Positions 10,850 to 23,700 of a DNA stretch of 64,000 nt are shown here, one piece after another. The notes beneath the pieces were generated by a model that made no database searches, was not told where the DNA came from, and worked only from the letters and a program-made list of their open reading frames with translations. The stretch covers positions 14,838,256 to 14,902,255 of the forward strand of contig OX453279.1 of assembly GCA_949710005.1 (NCBI GenBank). The letters run 5' to 3'. This stretch comes from Ricordea florida. Lineage: Eukaryota; Cnidaria; Anthozoa; Corallimorpharia; Ricordeidae. The position numbers were made by a program, and so were the translations under genes. Position 1 is the first letter of the stretch, and every line of letters starts with the position of its first letter.

Positions 10850-11920
10850 TAAAGAGAATGCAAACGAATCAGTCGTTAACGGTGCTTGAAAGGAATGGCA
10901 TATCCTTTTCATGGGCTCTTGTCTTCTTTTTCTGTCCCTGAACTTCCTACGTCCCACACAAGCCCTCTAGCACCAGTCATTTATGATCATGCTCACATAA
11001 CGTATCTTATTATATGGACGGAAGTGTTTTACCGGGAACTAAACCTTTCGTAGAATCGATACGACCACTAGATCCGGGAACCGAGTGGCGTATTTTTCAT
11101 ATGTTACGTCATTGAATTAAGAATTCAGGAGTTGTCATGGGCACTTGGATATTAACATACATCTGGAGGATGGTCGAAGGTCATTCGCGGCCATTCCCAT
11201 GTACAATCAACAATGTACATGTTATAGAGGGTCCCTAGTAGGTTTTTCGGGACCCGGGAATGGTCCTTTTTGGAGCCCGGAATTCGGGATTCTAACGAGA
11301 AACGGGAGCGAGATTCGGGATTGCATTCATGAACGGGACGCTCGATCCGTGGAATTGTTGCCTTAAAAGAGCCGAGATCCTGGATTTTTGCGACCGATAG
11401 TTTAGCTGAACAAAACCTCTCCACCCACGGTGACACCTTGTTTTTGTGACGCCTATTTGCCTGATCTTTGCCGTGAACTTTGCCCCTCATAATATCAGTC
11501 ATATTTTGTAGATCAGAAGATTCCCGTTGATACTGAAGGGCGTGGGCTTTGAAACGCGATAGCTAGATTGACTCTTTTACAAGTTGGCTGTTGGCTCTTA
11601 CAAATTGGTGTGTGGATTTTAAAAAAGCAAGGTCAGGTAACACCGATATCGCTGCTGCTCTTGGTTGTGTGGCTCTTTTTATGAGAGGGGAAAAAGATAT
11701 TTCTAGCGCTACTTCCACGGCGTGTCAAGTCATCAAAACCATCAAGGAAACGGTCAGGTAAGTTTCAGTCTCGAAGTTACAATTGATTTGATTTGACTTG
11801 ATTTAATATGATTTGATTTTTCCTACCTCAAATAGTAAACACAATTTACGTGATAAAGATTTCTCTATCCCTAGAGTTAGCACCATAAAATACGGCAAAC
11901 ATAGTATCCGATATCCGATA
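10850..11920. other. Noncoding DNA
   Basis: Contains short imperfect repeats such as TTGATTTGATTTGACTTGATTT (11780-11815). The reading frames at 11145-11502 lack recognisable domains, and I do not regard them as genes. Confidence 0.4.
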
Positions 11921-12322
11921 GTGGTGTAATTAGTTAGCTCAGTTGGTTGAGCACTGGACTATCATGCGGGAGGTCGTGGGTTCGAACCTCGGCCGGACCA
12001 TCACTCAGGGTCTTTAAATTATTTGAGGAGAATGTGCTGCCTTTGTAATGACATCTGCAAATGGTTAGGCTTTCTAGTCTTCTCGGATAAGGACGATAAA
12101 CCGTAGGTCCCGTCTCACAACCCTTGGTTGTAATAACTGCGTGGGACGTTAAAGAACCCACACGCTGTTCGCAAAGAGAAGGGGACGTAGTTCCCGGTGT
12201 TGTGGTAAGGCCTTTGTGAATGTAATTTCACACACGTACGTATTATGAACGAGCTTATATAGCTCCTAGACGTTACGTGTATAAATAAAGTATTGATTGA
12301 TATTGATTGATTGAATTGAATG
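11921..12322 (+). mobile_element. tRNA-derived SINE
   Basis: The head at about 11927-12000 has an A box (TAGCTCAGTTGGTTGAGC) and a B box (GGTTCGAACC), as in a tRNA promoter for RNA polymerase III. A body of about 270 bp follows, and the 3' end is a (TTGA)n tail after AATAAAGTATTGATTGAT. The tRNA-like part lacks a clean acceptor-stem partner, so it is a SINE rather than a tRNA gene. No clear TSD was found. Confidence 0.75.
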
Positions 12323-12416
12323 CACCGATCTCATCACAAGCTTGGTCTGCCTGCATTTTCATAGGGAGTAATCTGCTTCAGAAATTTAAATATTCAAAAA
12401 ATGGTTTCCTCTTCAC

Positions 12417-12422
12417 TTTATT
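12417..12422 (-). terminator. Poly(A) signal of USP2
   Basis: AATAAA on the minus strand, about 205 bp beyond the USP2 stop codon at 12626. It is a plausible cleavage signal. Confidence 0.4.
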
Positions 12423-12625
12423 TCACTTAATTGACAAGGAAATTCCCTGACCCTTCTCAAATAAGTAACTAAATTAGAGTTCCAGCTATTTATGTTATCT
12501 AAGTATTTGTGAAATGAAAAGTGAATCAACATTTTGTCAGCCAAAAATAGACGACCTACATGATTTGCAGCCTACACTACTGAGTCCAGTGAAACAACAA
12601 AGGCCTTCAGCTTAATTACTGTACA

Positions 12626-15600
12626 TCAATGGATGTTGGTGAAACCATGGTGTTGGAAGCGATTCGGAGGTGGTATAACTGAGACAGGTACACTGGAATG
12701 ATGTAAACAGTAATCACTGGCACTGCCTACTAATGCACGGCTCACAGTACCTAGACCACGTGATCCCATCACTATGTGATCAGCATTCCTTTCCTCAGCA
12801 ACTTTACATACAGCCTCACCTGGGGGACCAGTTTCCTTGATTAACTTACATTTCAGCTGAAAGAAAACAGAATTACCAGTCATTTCTGCCACTAAACAGA
12901 AGATTGTAGCTGCTGTTATTTCTAGCAACCTGAACACAGTTGTGTTATTCTATCCCATAGTGAATGTCTTATAACTACAATTCATTAAAGATTCTTACTT
13001 TTCTCTCTTGACATTTCTTATAGTACGATTCAAGCAACACCCGAGCCTTCTTATCACTCTCCTGTAAATGGTCCTGCCATCCTTTAGTGAAGTCAAAACC
13101 AACTGACAAATAAAGGACATGATTGTTAAAAATAACACTTAATATTGGTCACCCTCCCTTCAAAAAAAGAAAAACATATGTGGTGCTTTTGAATGTGTGT
13201 GTTAATGGGACACCAATAATAATTTCAGGACACATCTGCAACAAATGTAAAAGCACTGGGTCTACAGTAAAAAGCATTGCATAAGAAACTGGATTTTAAG
13301 AACCTGTTAGGCCAAGATTGTCCATTTAGATCCCTTTTACATAAGAGCCTACAATTTTTAAACAGGTTCTTATTTTGAGAAATTTGGCAAACAATGAATG
13401 CACAAATTTAATGGCACAAGCTCTACCGCTTGGTAAATGAAAATAAAACCTTCACAATGAGACAATTAACATAAATTATGTAGATCAATAGGCTACATCC
13501 ACAAAATGACAAACATCTTATTTATTCTTAAAAATATAAGAACCTGTTTATGAACCTGAGTAGCACCATTTTTATAAGAACCTTCTTGGCCAAGCTTAGA
13601 AAAACCTATGTTCTTATATGCCAGTTTTACTGTATTAATTATCTAGTTGATGATGCTGATAATGTAAGCAACATTGTTGATAAGGGAATCAAGTGGTAAA
13701 TTTAAACAAAAAATAATAGGTTTAAAACAAAGTTAGACTAACATTCTGTCTGAAAATAATGAAGAATTGTGATATACCTTCTAGTTAGACATTGAAAAAA
13801 TTGACTCACATGTATAGCAAAACGTCAACAAACAACTCATGGCATTCACAGTTTTTACAAGCTTACAATCATTGTAATCTCAGTAGTTTTCCAGAAGTCT
13901 CCCTGACATCTATGTTCTGTAAATATTATCTGAAATGTCATTGCTAATTTTACTGGAATCTTCCATGTCAAGTAAGTGAATATAAACCACAAAAATCTTT
14001 ACTCACAAGGGTACGGTGTTGCTGGAAGAGAAGGGACTTCGTGCGCATGTACAACCAATACTTCATCTCCCTTGTTAGAAACGTTGTTGGCATACCCTAC
14101 AATAGAATGCAACTGGTGTTTATAGTACCAAATAAATCTACATAATCACCTTTGATTTAAGTCCCACTCAATGAGTACTTTCTACTGGAATCAAACTCTA
14201 AATTCTGTAATGAGCTAATCAAGCTATTATTACAAGGGGAATAATTATAAATAATTAAAAGTAAGTATATTTTTTTTCTATCAGTTTGCTGGTGTTAACT
14301 CTTTTATTAACACTTTAAAATAATATTTAACTAGTACAGTATTATCCTTTTTAGGGAAGGTCCAATTCTGACCAGTAAAAAGTGACAGGGGCCTCATTCA
14401 CCTTTTTCCAGTTGTTTTAATCCTCCGTTTCCACCCTTGCCTTAATTGCTCCCATCTCTGGACTAGCAACTATTGTATTTAAAAGTTGATTTCAAACTGC
14501 ATTTACCAAAACCAGTTATTTTGTCTACAATATTGAACATCCCAGTTTCTATATTGCTGAGGAGGCCAAGTACATATGACACAAGTGTAAAAGCAGGACA
14601 TGTAGTTCATAAAATTAATTGTTTCAGTTTGACAACTTTCAACAGTGCTCGAAATTAGCGGTTGCCCGGTTGCCCGAGACAACTAAAACTTTGTTCAGGC
14701 AACCATTTTTTAGGAAAAATAAAGGGCTAGTTGTCCGAGAAGAATTTGTCGGACAACCCAGGAAAAAATTGAAGTATTTACATAACTGTGATGCGCAACA
14801 GAATAAAGAACAGAAGCTATAAACTTGAGACACGAAAACAGCTCTAAATGCGAGGTTTATCTCCTGATACTGATAGATGGATGAGGATCCATGACAAGTT
14901 GTAAACAAAGGAAATGGAAGGTTGTAACCGTTAATTGAACGCCGTTCGTTCGATTCAATAAGCCACGATAAACTTTTCGTGTTGTCTTCAAACCCAGGCC
15001 TCCTCGAAATATTTTGCCGCACGCGTATTTAGTCTTTTCTGGGGCATTGTGGGATCAGTGCTTACAGATCTTTCAAGTGACGATTTTGAGGTAATGCAGG
15101 GGCATACTGATAGGGGTATTATTTCTCTGGTCAAACCCCATAACTAGGCAAAAATCATAGAACATGTTTAGGGCAACCAAGTCCTTATCAGGGCAACCAA
15201 AGTCAGGGGCCAGGTTGTCCGGCATTTGCCATGAGGACAACCTGGATTTTTTTCTAATTTCAAGCACCGTTTCAACATTCTGGGGTTGTGGCACTAGAAA
15301 CAGCATCTATGGTGAAAAGTCGACAGGGGTCTGGAATTTGCCTTTACCTTCCTATTGCCAACCCCCACCACCATCACCCTGGTTTTAATTAAGCAATAGA
15401 TCACACTTTCTATGGGTTTACCGGCGTGATAACCCACGCGGGATGTTGGGAGAACACGAGAAGAGCTTGTAAATCATTCGACTTCGGCTCGTGATTTACA
15501 AGCTTTTCGAGTGTTCTCCCAACATCCCAAGTGGGTTATCACGCCGGTAAACCCATAGAAAGTGTGATCTATTGCTTTTATAAAATAACTGTTAGTAGAA

Positions 15601-17773
15601 TGGAGTCTTTGAGGTAAAAAGTATGCTTTTAGTACCGTGATCAAGTCATGTCTTCTCTCTAAAGTCATCATAAGCCAATCATGACTCACGATTTAATAGC
15701 GCTGAACTTTCTCAAAACTCAGTTCAGTCAAACAACAAACAGCAGCACTTCAAAACACAAGTTCTTGCACTCATTTCTTGATAACTTATGAAAGCTGTTT
15801 TACAGGAAAAGTCAACACATATTCATGCGAACGTACAATGAAAGAATACGTTTGTGGTTTGTTTACTACTGAAGTAGAAATTAATTGTACCTCGCAGCTG
15901 TATTTTGTTGAGTCGATCCATAAGAATTTCGTGCCTACAGACGGAACTGGCAGCTATTGTAATGGAGGACTTCATTCACTTTTTACAAGCTGCAGTGGTT
16001 TAAGATCTGTTTTCTGGACTTAATTGTGATCAAGAAATGCTGCGGTATCGACGTGGCTGCATTTGCGAATTTGTCGCATGTAACTTTATATGCTCGTACA
16101 GCGACCGATGGAACTATGTAGAGGAAAGGTTTCTTTGCCGTAGCCACATATCGGCGTTAATATTTGTCGATTTGTGAAGTCAGGTGGTTTGAGGTAGGTG
16201 GTTTAAGATCTGTTTTCTGGACTTTATTGTGATCAAGAAATGCTGCGGTAACGACGTGGCTGCATTTGTGAATTTGTCGCATGTAACTTTATATGCTCGT
16301 ACAGCGACCGATGGAAATATGTCGAAGAAAGGTTTCTTTGCTGTAGCCACATATTGGCGTTAATATTTGTCGATTTGTGAAGTCAGGTGGTTTGAGGTAG
16401 GTTATGGCATCAATATCACGGAATAATTTGTGCAAATGTTGGAAAAAACCAGCCCGAAACTCTGACATCTTTCATCATCCTTGGCAGCTTGTTTACAACC
16501 TACAGCGGCCGATTTTGAACCATATCTTGATCAGAGATCTCCTTTTGGAACAATTTCTTTCATTAAGGAATTTAATTTTGACATAAAATAAATCAAGAAT
16601 GCTAAAACTATCTGTTTTGTTGCTGGTTGGCACTTGGTTAAGTTTTCCTAGAGACTTTCTACGCCACAAATTCACACAGTTGTTGTCTTTCTCTGCGATT
16701 TGGCATCGTCGTGAAATGTAAACTGCTTTCCAGCTTTGTACTTTATAACTTCTAAAGCTATGGCAGTCGCAAATTGTGACCCTCAGTAATAAAATGTGGA
16801 AACCAACGCTTTTAAGATTAAAAAGGGCTGGGTAAGTAAAATGGTGGTCATTTCGCAGGAAAGAGTTATTTGACCCAGCTTCCCACGCTTATTGAAAAGT
16901 TAATAAACCCTTACAAAATCGCTGCTCTTCCAAACACAGGAAAACTAGCGACTACAAAGAGAGGAATGAATCGATTGGAGCAAGCTTATTGTTCTAACAT
17001 AAGCTTATACAGCAGCTCAACAACATTGATATCAACATTCAACAAGCAGGTCCTTATTATAAACACAGGACGATCGATTCTTACCTTTCGAGTAGAGGTA
17101 ATGTGGCGAAAAACAATAAAACAGGCATTTTCTATGTTTTATACTCTGATAAAACATAGGTTTTTGACCAATCAGAGTGCGCGTAAGAACGTAGCTATAT
17201 TATAATTATGCAATAAACGGCAGTTTCTATGGGTTTACCAGCATAATAAACCACTTTGGACGAAGGGAAAACACAAGAAGAGCTTGTAAATCACGAGCTA
17301 CAGACCCTTCGACCAACCAGCGCCAGCGTAGTATCTGAATTATTAGAATGATTTTCGCACAGGTCCCTACTTCATTATGCATGCTGTAGTTGAATTGTCT
17401 TGGGAAGTGCGCGTGCAAACATTTATTGTACGGCTACAGCATGCATAATGAGTAGGGGCCTGCGCGGAAATCATTCCAAATCGCCAAGGTCATATCATCA
17501 CAGGTAAATGTGGCCTCGTTGTTGACAAGATACTATTTTTACAATACTCATCATAATACATACTGTAACATCACGGATGTCACTGTGCATCTCTTGGACT
17601 TCTTTTATACAAAAATATCAAAGCAAGCTTACATGACGGCCATGTTGAACTGTTATATGTACATGGCCGAAAAGTTAGCCATACTTACAGTCAAATGCTC
17701 GATCACTGTGCTCAGACCCATCCACGGCAATGAGAACAGTTCTCTTCTTCACATCTTCTGTTTGATCCCCCAT
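12626..17773 (-). CDS. Universal stress protein (USP2)
   Basis: A complete four-exon gene: 17773-17689, 14096-14007, 13102-12999 and 12856-12626. All junctions are GT-AG and phases are 1, 1, 0; the coding length is 510 nt (169 aa). Exon 1 starts [20 protein letters not shown] and has the D of the ATP-binding first strand. Exon 2 carries DEVLVVHAHEVPSLP (second strand). Exon 3 is an amphipathic helix rich in Lys and Glu. Exon 4 has VMGSRGLGTVSRALVGSAS, fitting G-x2-G-x9-G-S, then DYCLHHSSVPVSVIPPP. It probably encodes a soluble nucleotide-binding stress protein that dimerises through the C-terminal strand. It is opposite in orientation to its three paralogues. Intron 1 (3.6 kb) holds MITE-type repeats and a 203-bp tandem duplication; intron 2 holds one MITE (13263-13634). 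Confidence 0.9.
13263..13634. mobile_element. MITE with TACAGTAAAA ends
   Basis: TACAGTAAAA on the left and TTTTACTGTA on the right are inverted. Internal AAGAACCTGTT/AACAGGTTCTT repeats also pair. TA-ended TACAGT termini suggest a mariner-like MITE. It lies in USP2 intron 2. Confidence 0.5.
15391..15577. mobile_element. 187-bp fold-back MITE
   Basis: Arms of about 88 bp are nearly perfect reverse complements, beginning AAGCAATAGATCACACTTTC and ending with its complement, with a loop around TCGACTTCGG. A one-armed relative is at 17222-17297. Located in USP2 intron 1. Confidence 0.8.
15996..16401 (+). repeat. 203-bp direct tandem duplication
   Basis: Two adjacent copies, 15996-16198 and 16199-16401, start with TGGTTTAAGATCTGTTTTCT and end with AGTCAGGTGGTTTGAGGTAGG. 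They differ at only a handful of positions, which suggests a recent duplication. Noncoding, in USP2 intron 1. Confidence 0.85.
17222..17297 (+). repeat. Half copy of the fold-back MITE
   Basis: TTTCTATGGGTTTACCAGCA...AAGAGCTTGTAAATCACGAGC matches one arm of the fold-back at 15391-15577 with several substitutions. Confidence 0.6.
17346..17477. mobile_element. MITE, GATTTCCGCACAGGTCCC family, copy A
   Basis: Inverted arms contain GCACAGGTCCCTACTTCATT and ATGCATGCTGTAG with their complements at the far end. It is the same family as 24834-24986, and half of it occurs at 62575-62620. No clear TSD was found for this copy. Confidence 0.7.
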
Positions 17774-19524
17774 ATTAATTCCTTGATGGTTCAGTTTCTA
17801 ACTAACTGGCTGTGAAATATGGCACGTTTCAACACTGGGATCCAGTCTATTTCCAAACTTGCGCAGTCACTTTCTGGGGACTCGACCAGTGTGGCGGCCT
17901 CAAGGGGCCTGTCACGCCTTCTTTCCGTGACATTAGCCTCGATTCACATGGAATGTAGCTCTACCACACTGCATAAAATTCTTTTAAGCAATTTCTGTTT
18001 TAGAAATGTACTTAAGAAATTAAGGCTGTGTTCTTGTGGTCTGATCCCGATCTGGATTTGTGTTCCGAGATCACTCAGATCATGGAGTTGGGAGTACCCA
18101 ACGAGAATTTTTACAGAAATGAACCGTTTTTGCCATGAGTGATCTCTTAGAGTCTCAAATCGATTTCTGGTTACTTAGTTACGACCGTGGGAAAAATTTA
18201 TCCGCTCTTCAGAGCCAGCTAGCGACAAACCTGACATCTGTAGTTGCCTATCTCATCAGTATCAGTATTTTTCCCAGCCAGGCTGGGGGATCAGTACTTT
18301 TTCTCAGTCAGGTAGAGATCACATGTGTAAGAAGAGGTTATTTACCCAGCATTTTTGAGACATTTTTGTCGTCTTGCTCCAATAATTTGTTTTCCTCGTT
18401 ATACTGTAAAGAACCTATTCACTCATATGATCAGCGGCCATGTTTTTAACGGAAACAAAAGAATATGTTTGCATAAGAATAGAATTTAATTCCTGGAGGA
18501 TCAGTTTTGGACACCAACATGGCTGCCTTGTCATTGTTTGGGGACACCAACATGGCTGTGGTGACGTCATATGCATACGCTCTTTATACATAGTCGTGTT
18601 TGTTCTGGACCAGTGTGAAGCGTTTTCCAGCTGAGAGTTAAGAAGAATCATGTTGTGTTTTGGCTGTGTGGCTCTGCAGGAATGCGATAATCGTGCCAGC
18701 AAGGGATGTTTTTAAACTCAGTCAGCCAACCAGTAAAAAAACATATCGAAATCGCAGAAAACCAGCGAGGAAAACTGTTTTTGTATGAGAGTGCCAGCCA
18801 GAAATAAAAACGGCGAAGAACGGTTATTTTTGAGGAGCAGTTCGTTGGGTACTCCTGATGGAGTATCAAATGAACCGCAAATCCTTGTCCAGAGTGGATT
18901 AATCGGCTCCTTTGATCATACCATAGATGCACCCTTAGTTCCTTATTTGCCTGCCATGTTTAACAAAGTTTCTTCCTTTTACCTAACATCGCTCGTAAAA
19001 ACCAGATCAACTGATTTATGAAATGACTGAAATCAACTAAGCTGATAAAAGAGCTATGGTTCAATCGTTTTTAATTCTGACAACAGGTACAAGAAGCAGA
19101 TGTATGTTTTCCTTCCATAAAAATTGTTGGTGCTTGTAAAAGAAGGAGCTCGTTGAGCAAAGAGCTAGGCTCTCCCTTAAGTATTTGGAAATTAATGATC
19201 AACTGAAATATTCTATTCAGTAACCGGATATTGCATTACAGTCAAATTGAGAATAAAATCGTTATTTAAAGGATAATGCTTAACACACATGTCACAAACA
19301 GGGTAGGGAAAATCGCTTATTTTTGTCATAAACAGGGTAAGGGTTTTGGGAAGCGGGCCGCACACCCCTACCCAATTTTTATTGTAGTGCCCCGCTATCC
19401 CCGCCCCCGGGCATTGGACCTCGCAGTGGTTACGCTTCGTGCACCTGATTGCGACATAACACCAAATAGCGAACGTAGCAAGTGATAACCCGTGACCAAC
19501 GTGCTTACTCGTCCTCACATTTCA

Positions 19525-19930
19525 AGGGACGGCGGAGCCAGGGGGGCTGGGGGGCTTTAGCCCCCCCCCACTTTTGAGGAGGATGACATTTTATTTTGTT
19601 TAAGCTACAACTTTATACAAGCTTCGTCGGAAACTTTTCGCGTTTACGTATTTTTAACATTTTCTCAGCGTGTGCTTCCTTCCCACAGACGGGAAGGTTG
19701 TGTCCAAAAACCGCCGGTTAGCGTTGGAGAGCGGAAGGCAGAGAAAAGACCTGCAAAATATTGCTGTAAGCATTAAAAGTACCTTTCATTTTACGCTTTA
19801 TCCAGGCTAATTATTTCAAGAAGTACGTCGCCGAGAATGTTGTAAATACGATTTCCGAGACTCTAGATTTCAAAATTTTCTGGGGGAGGATGCCCCCCCC
19901 CCCCACTTCAAAATACGCTCCGCCGTCCCT
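19525..19930. mobile_element. MITE with AGGGACGGCGGAGC ends
   Basis: AGGGACGGCGGAGC (left) and GCTCCGCCGTCCCT (right) are perfect 14-bp terminal inverted repeats around 406 bp. Subterminal C/G runs lie next to each end. No ORF and no clear TSD. Confidence 0.6.
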
Positions 19931-20287
19931 GATCTCATGTGTATGTTCCTTTTCTAAATCAAATACAGACAGAGACCAAACCGTTTGAAGTTTGTCTTGT
20001 TATATTTTTAGTCCTACAATCAATTCTGTCAGTGAAGATAAAGCCACAAGAAAAGTACAACAAACGTTCAGTCACGAAACCTGCTTTGCTTGTACTCGAG
20101 AAGATTCGTCGCATCATAACCAACGACGTTTAACAATGATTTTATCCTTAAAACTTAGTTTAAAAATTACATTTTCGGAAATGGACCAGGAACAGGTATT
20201 TCCAAACAATGCAAATTGTCGTAGAAGATGACCTCTGAAAGGCGATTGTGTGAAAATAAGGAAGTTATACAATGTAAGATCGATGTA

Positions 20288-20460
20288 GACGGAAAAGAAC
20301 CTCAGTTTGCATTTTGTACCCAGTCTGTAGTCTGTAATCTGCATTTTGTACCAAGTCTGCATTTTGTACCAAGTCTGCATTTTGTACCCGGTGTGCAGTC
20401 TGCATTTTGTACTAAGTCAGCATTTTACACCCAGTCTGTAGTCTGCATTTTGTACTGACC
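20288..20460 (+). repeat. CAGTCTGCATTTTGTAC minisatellite
   Basis: About seven imperfect 17-25-bp units (AGTCTGCATTTTGTACC). The stretch ends with ACTGACCG, exactly as the element at 44831-45368 ends, so it is probably the end of a related element whose other terminus is lost. Confidence 0.6.
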
Positions 20461-20713
20461 GATTTTATTACGCGTTGCATATTTTAGGATAATAAACGGG
20501 CAAACATTTATTGTTTCTAAGCACTGTTTTCTGAGGAACGTATGAGATATGTATGGGGATAGACCGAAATCTCGCCAAACTGCAGTTTCCAAATTGATTT
20601 CGTATAGCGTGACAGGCTGCAGGCATCATCAGAAACAAAGGATCTGATTGGTCGGTTTTCCTTTTAAGGGTAGGACTTTGCTTCTGTCCGTGTCGCACTT
20701 TGTACCGTATTCT

Positions 20714-20723
20714 TCTTATATAG
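20714..20723 (+). promoter_or_regulatory. TATA-like box of USP3
   Basis: CTTATATAGG lies about 57-66 bp upstream of the USP3 ATG, a plausible distance for a short 5' leader. Evidence is positional only. Confidence 0.35.
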
Positions 20724-20779
20724 GCGGTTTGTCTTGAATACTGAGGATACATCGTTTACTGCCGGTATTTTGGGCCAAA

Positions 20780-23700
20780 ATGACTGAAACAGAAGGCAGC
20801 GAGAGAACGATAGTAATTGCTGTGGACAAAAGCGAGCATAGCAAAAGAGCTTTTGATTGTAAGTTCCCTCTTTTACACCTTAGCTTTCTCCTCAACTTTC
20901 AAGCGATATGTGGTCATGATTTCGTGTCATTTGTTACTCAGGCTCTTCGTGGGCTTCTCTTTTATTTATTCTAATCATCTCAATAACTTACGTACTAAGT
21001 GCTTTGGTAAAGTGAACTGCGGTTTTTTCCATTGTAGCTTCGTGCAAATGTCCACGTTCTTAGGCCCGGTTCAAACGTCGCGCTATCGTCGTGTCGAACT
21101 CAATTAAATGAATTAAGTTCGACACTTAGCGCGACTGTAGCTCGACGTTTGAATCAACGTCGAGCCAGAGTCGGGTAGCGCGACAAGCTTAGTCGCGCTA
21201 CCCGACTCTGGCGCGACGTTGATTCAAACGTCGAGCTACAGTCGCGCTTAAGTCGAACTTATAGTCTTTTAAGTTCGACATTGGCACGACGTTTGATTCA
21301 AACGTCGTGCAAAATTGATGTGAAACCTAATGCATACATTATGATAATGTAGTCCCGAGCACTTTCACAGCGGGATTACGTGAGACGCATGCGTAGATAT
21401 GTTTCAGATTTTGAAATATGGCGGCTTGGAGAAGTACTTTTGCTCATAGTGTTGACAACGAAAGCTCAGAGTACGAAGATGAAGCCGGGTCACCTGAGCA
21501 ACGCGAAAACAGCAGTGACATGATGAGTGAGTCGGATTTATCAGAAATTTCAAGCGTAGCGACCGCAAAATCAAAGTCGAGCACTTCGCGAAAGCCGGGA
21601 AGGAAGGCCGTATGGCGGGAAACGGTAATAACAGATACGGTTGACATCATTTGTTCGAGTGAACATCTCAGAAAAAACCTTATATTCAGAAACACCTCAC
21701 GTTTGCGAAACACGGCATTCTATACGGATGTCGTGAAACAGCTTAAAGAACGACTCGCCAGCCGTGGTGAAAATTTTCCCTTCGACTTTAGTCAAACAAG
21801 GAACAAATTTAAGAAATGTGTAGCCGAATGCAAGAAAGCCGCTTTAACCATCAGAACGGCGACTGGAATTAAACGGTTTCAGGGAGAGAAGAACCTAGGT
21901 GACTGGTTCAGCCAGCTTTACAGCTTTGTCAAGACTCGAGATTCGTGCATCCCAGAAATGGCTCTGGAACCCTCATGCTCAAACAGAGGGGAAAGTCCTG
22001 AGACTGCTGATGGCACTGAGACAAGGGAAAACTCAGATTCAGAAGAAATAAATGTAGAAGGTAAGAACAGTAGCAGTAAGGATGGTGATACTGCACCTAA
22101 AGCACAATTTGTTCCTGTGAAAAGGGGAAAGAAAAAGGTAAAAGTTGATCCAGTAGCAGAGGCAATTGAAACAATGAAGCAAGTGATTGAGAAAGACCCC
22201 ACTAAAGATTTGGAATTTTTTAAGGAGGAGAATGAAAGAGCCAGACAACATGAAATGAGATTAATGCAAATGATGATGGCACCACCCCAACTTTATTACA
22301 GTGGTTATCCAGCTCAGGGGGCTCAAGTTCCCCCAGGTCATGATCAAACTGTCAGTGCTCATGCATCTCGGCAAGGATCTCAGTCGAGAAGCAGTAGTCC
22401 TTTTGATGCAAGCTTAACTCCAGCAAATGTCCATCAAAGTGTTTACTATTCAGAAAACAACAAGAGCTATTTCAGTCTTTAAAGACTAAAAATCTGTTTA
22501 GATGTCTTTGTCATAAAAGTTGGATAAATTAACATTGTTTATTTGACAGTTTACACATGTGAATTTTTTATGCCAATAAAAGCCTGTGTAGGCTAATTGA
22601 TAGTGGTTTGAAAACAGTTGAGATAATGTTGAGTTTTTTTCTAGTTTTGACTGCAGTTACAAAAAACATGAATGTACATTGCTCAAATACCTTGAATAGT
22701 TTTGTGCTATAAAAGACTTGAATTTTAATTGAGAGATTGACTACTTTGGTATGGTTGATATTTATTGTAACTTTATTGAAATATTAAACAAAAACAACTT
22801 CATATTACTATGTCAAAACAACAACAGTAGTGACTGAAAATAGTTCTCAACTTCGAACAGTTAAGTAAGCATAATTAAGCTAAGAAACACCATGCCCTTG
22901 TATTTCCAACCATAGTTTCTGTGCAAGGTTGTTCCTAATACGGGTGGCTTCCCGATTGGTGTCTGGAATCCTTTCACATTCAGTCATGTTCAGCAACCTT
23001 CTAATAGTTGCCCTGTCTCTCATCTGATTTGTGCTGGGGTCAACTGTTAAGTCTAATTTCCTGGAAAGGCTCTCTCCACGTGAGATACAGATATTGTGCA
23101 AAACAATGTAAGCCAAACAAGCTGATCTCAACTCCACAGGGGTACTTTCACATTTGCGCAGTAGAATTCTCCAGCGACCTTTTAGCTGCCCATAGGCACA
23201 TTCCACAACCATACGTGCCCTGCTAAGCCGATAGTTAAAGTTACTTTGTACTGGTGTAAGCACAGCATTGGTGAATGGCTTCATAAGCCATGGTTTAAAA
23301 GGAAATGCTGAATCTCCTAAAATAAGGGGAGAAACAGTTACACCCCCGATATCCTTTCCTATCTCTGGAATAATCTCTCCAGCTGTTACATCTTCCCATA
23401 ATTTTGTTGATTTAAAGATAGTGGAATCATGGGAGTTTCCCGGGTATCCGCAGCTGGCCCATATAAAACGATATTTTGCATCCACCATTCCCATTAATAT
23501 TATGGAATAGAAATTTTTGAAGTTGTAGTATTTTTTGCAAGCTTCCAGACCTCCAGCGGGACATTTAAGTGGTAAGTGACAACCATCAATAGCACCCCAT
23601 GCATAGGGAAATTGCCACAACTGTTCAGTGTCCAATATTTTTTCCTTCATGCTTGCTTCATCTGATGGAAAATGTGCCATAACATTATCTTTCCACAAGT

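Larger units (their letters stand above)
17774..20713. other. Intergenic DNA between USP2 and USP3
   Basis: The divergent 5' ends of USP2 (-) and USP3 (+) face away from this 3-kb stretch, so both promoters must lie in it. It holds imperfect inverted repeats at about 18040-18130 and 18800-18905 (GTTGGGAGTACCCAACGA and complement), an element at 19525-19930 and a minisatellite at 20288-20460. No further gene is supported. Confidence 0.5.

Noticed and set aside
11927..12000. Possible tRNA gene
   Set aside because: A and B boxes are present, but there is no proper acceptor stem and a SINE body with a tandem tail follows.
17510..18449. Short plus-strand ORFs between USP2 and USP3
   Set aside because: No recognisable domains, no codon bias, and partly antisense to USP2 exon 1.
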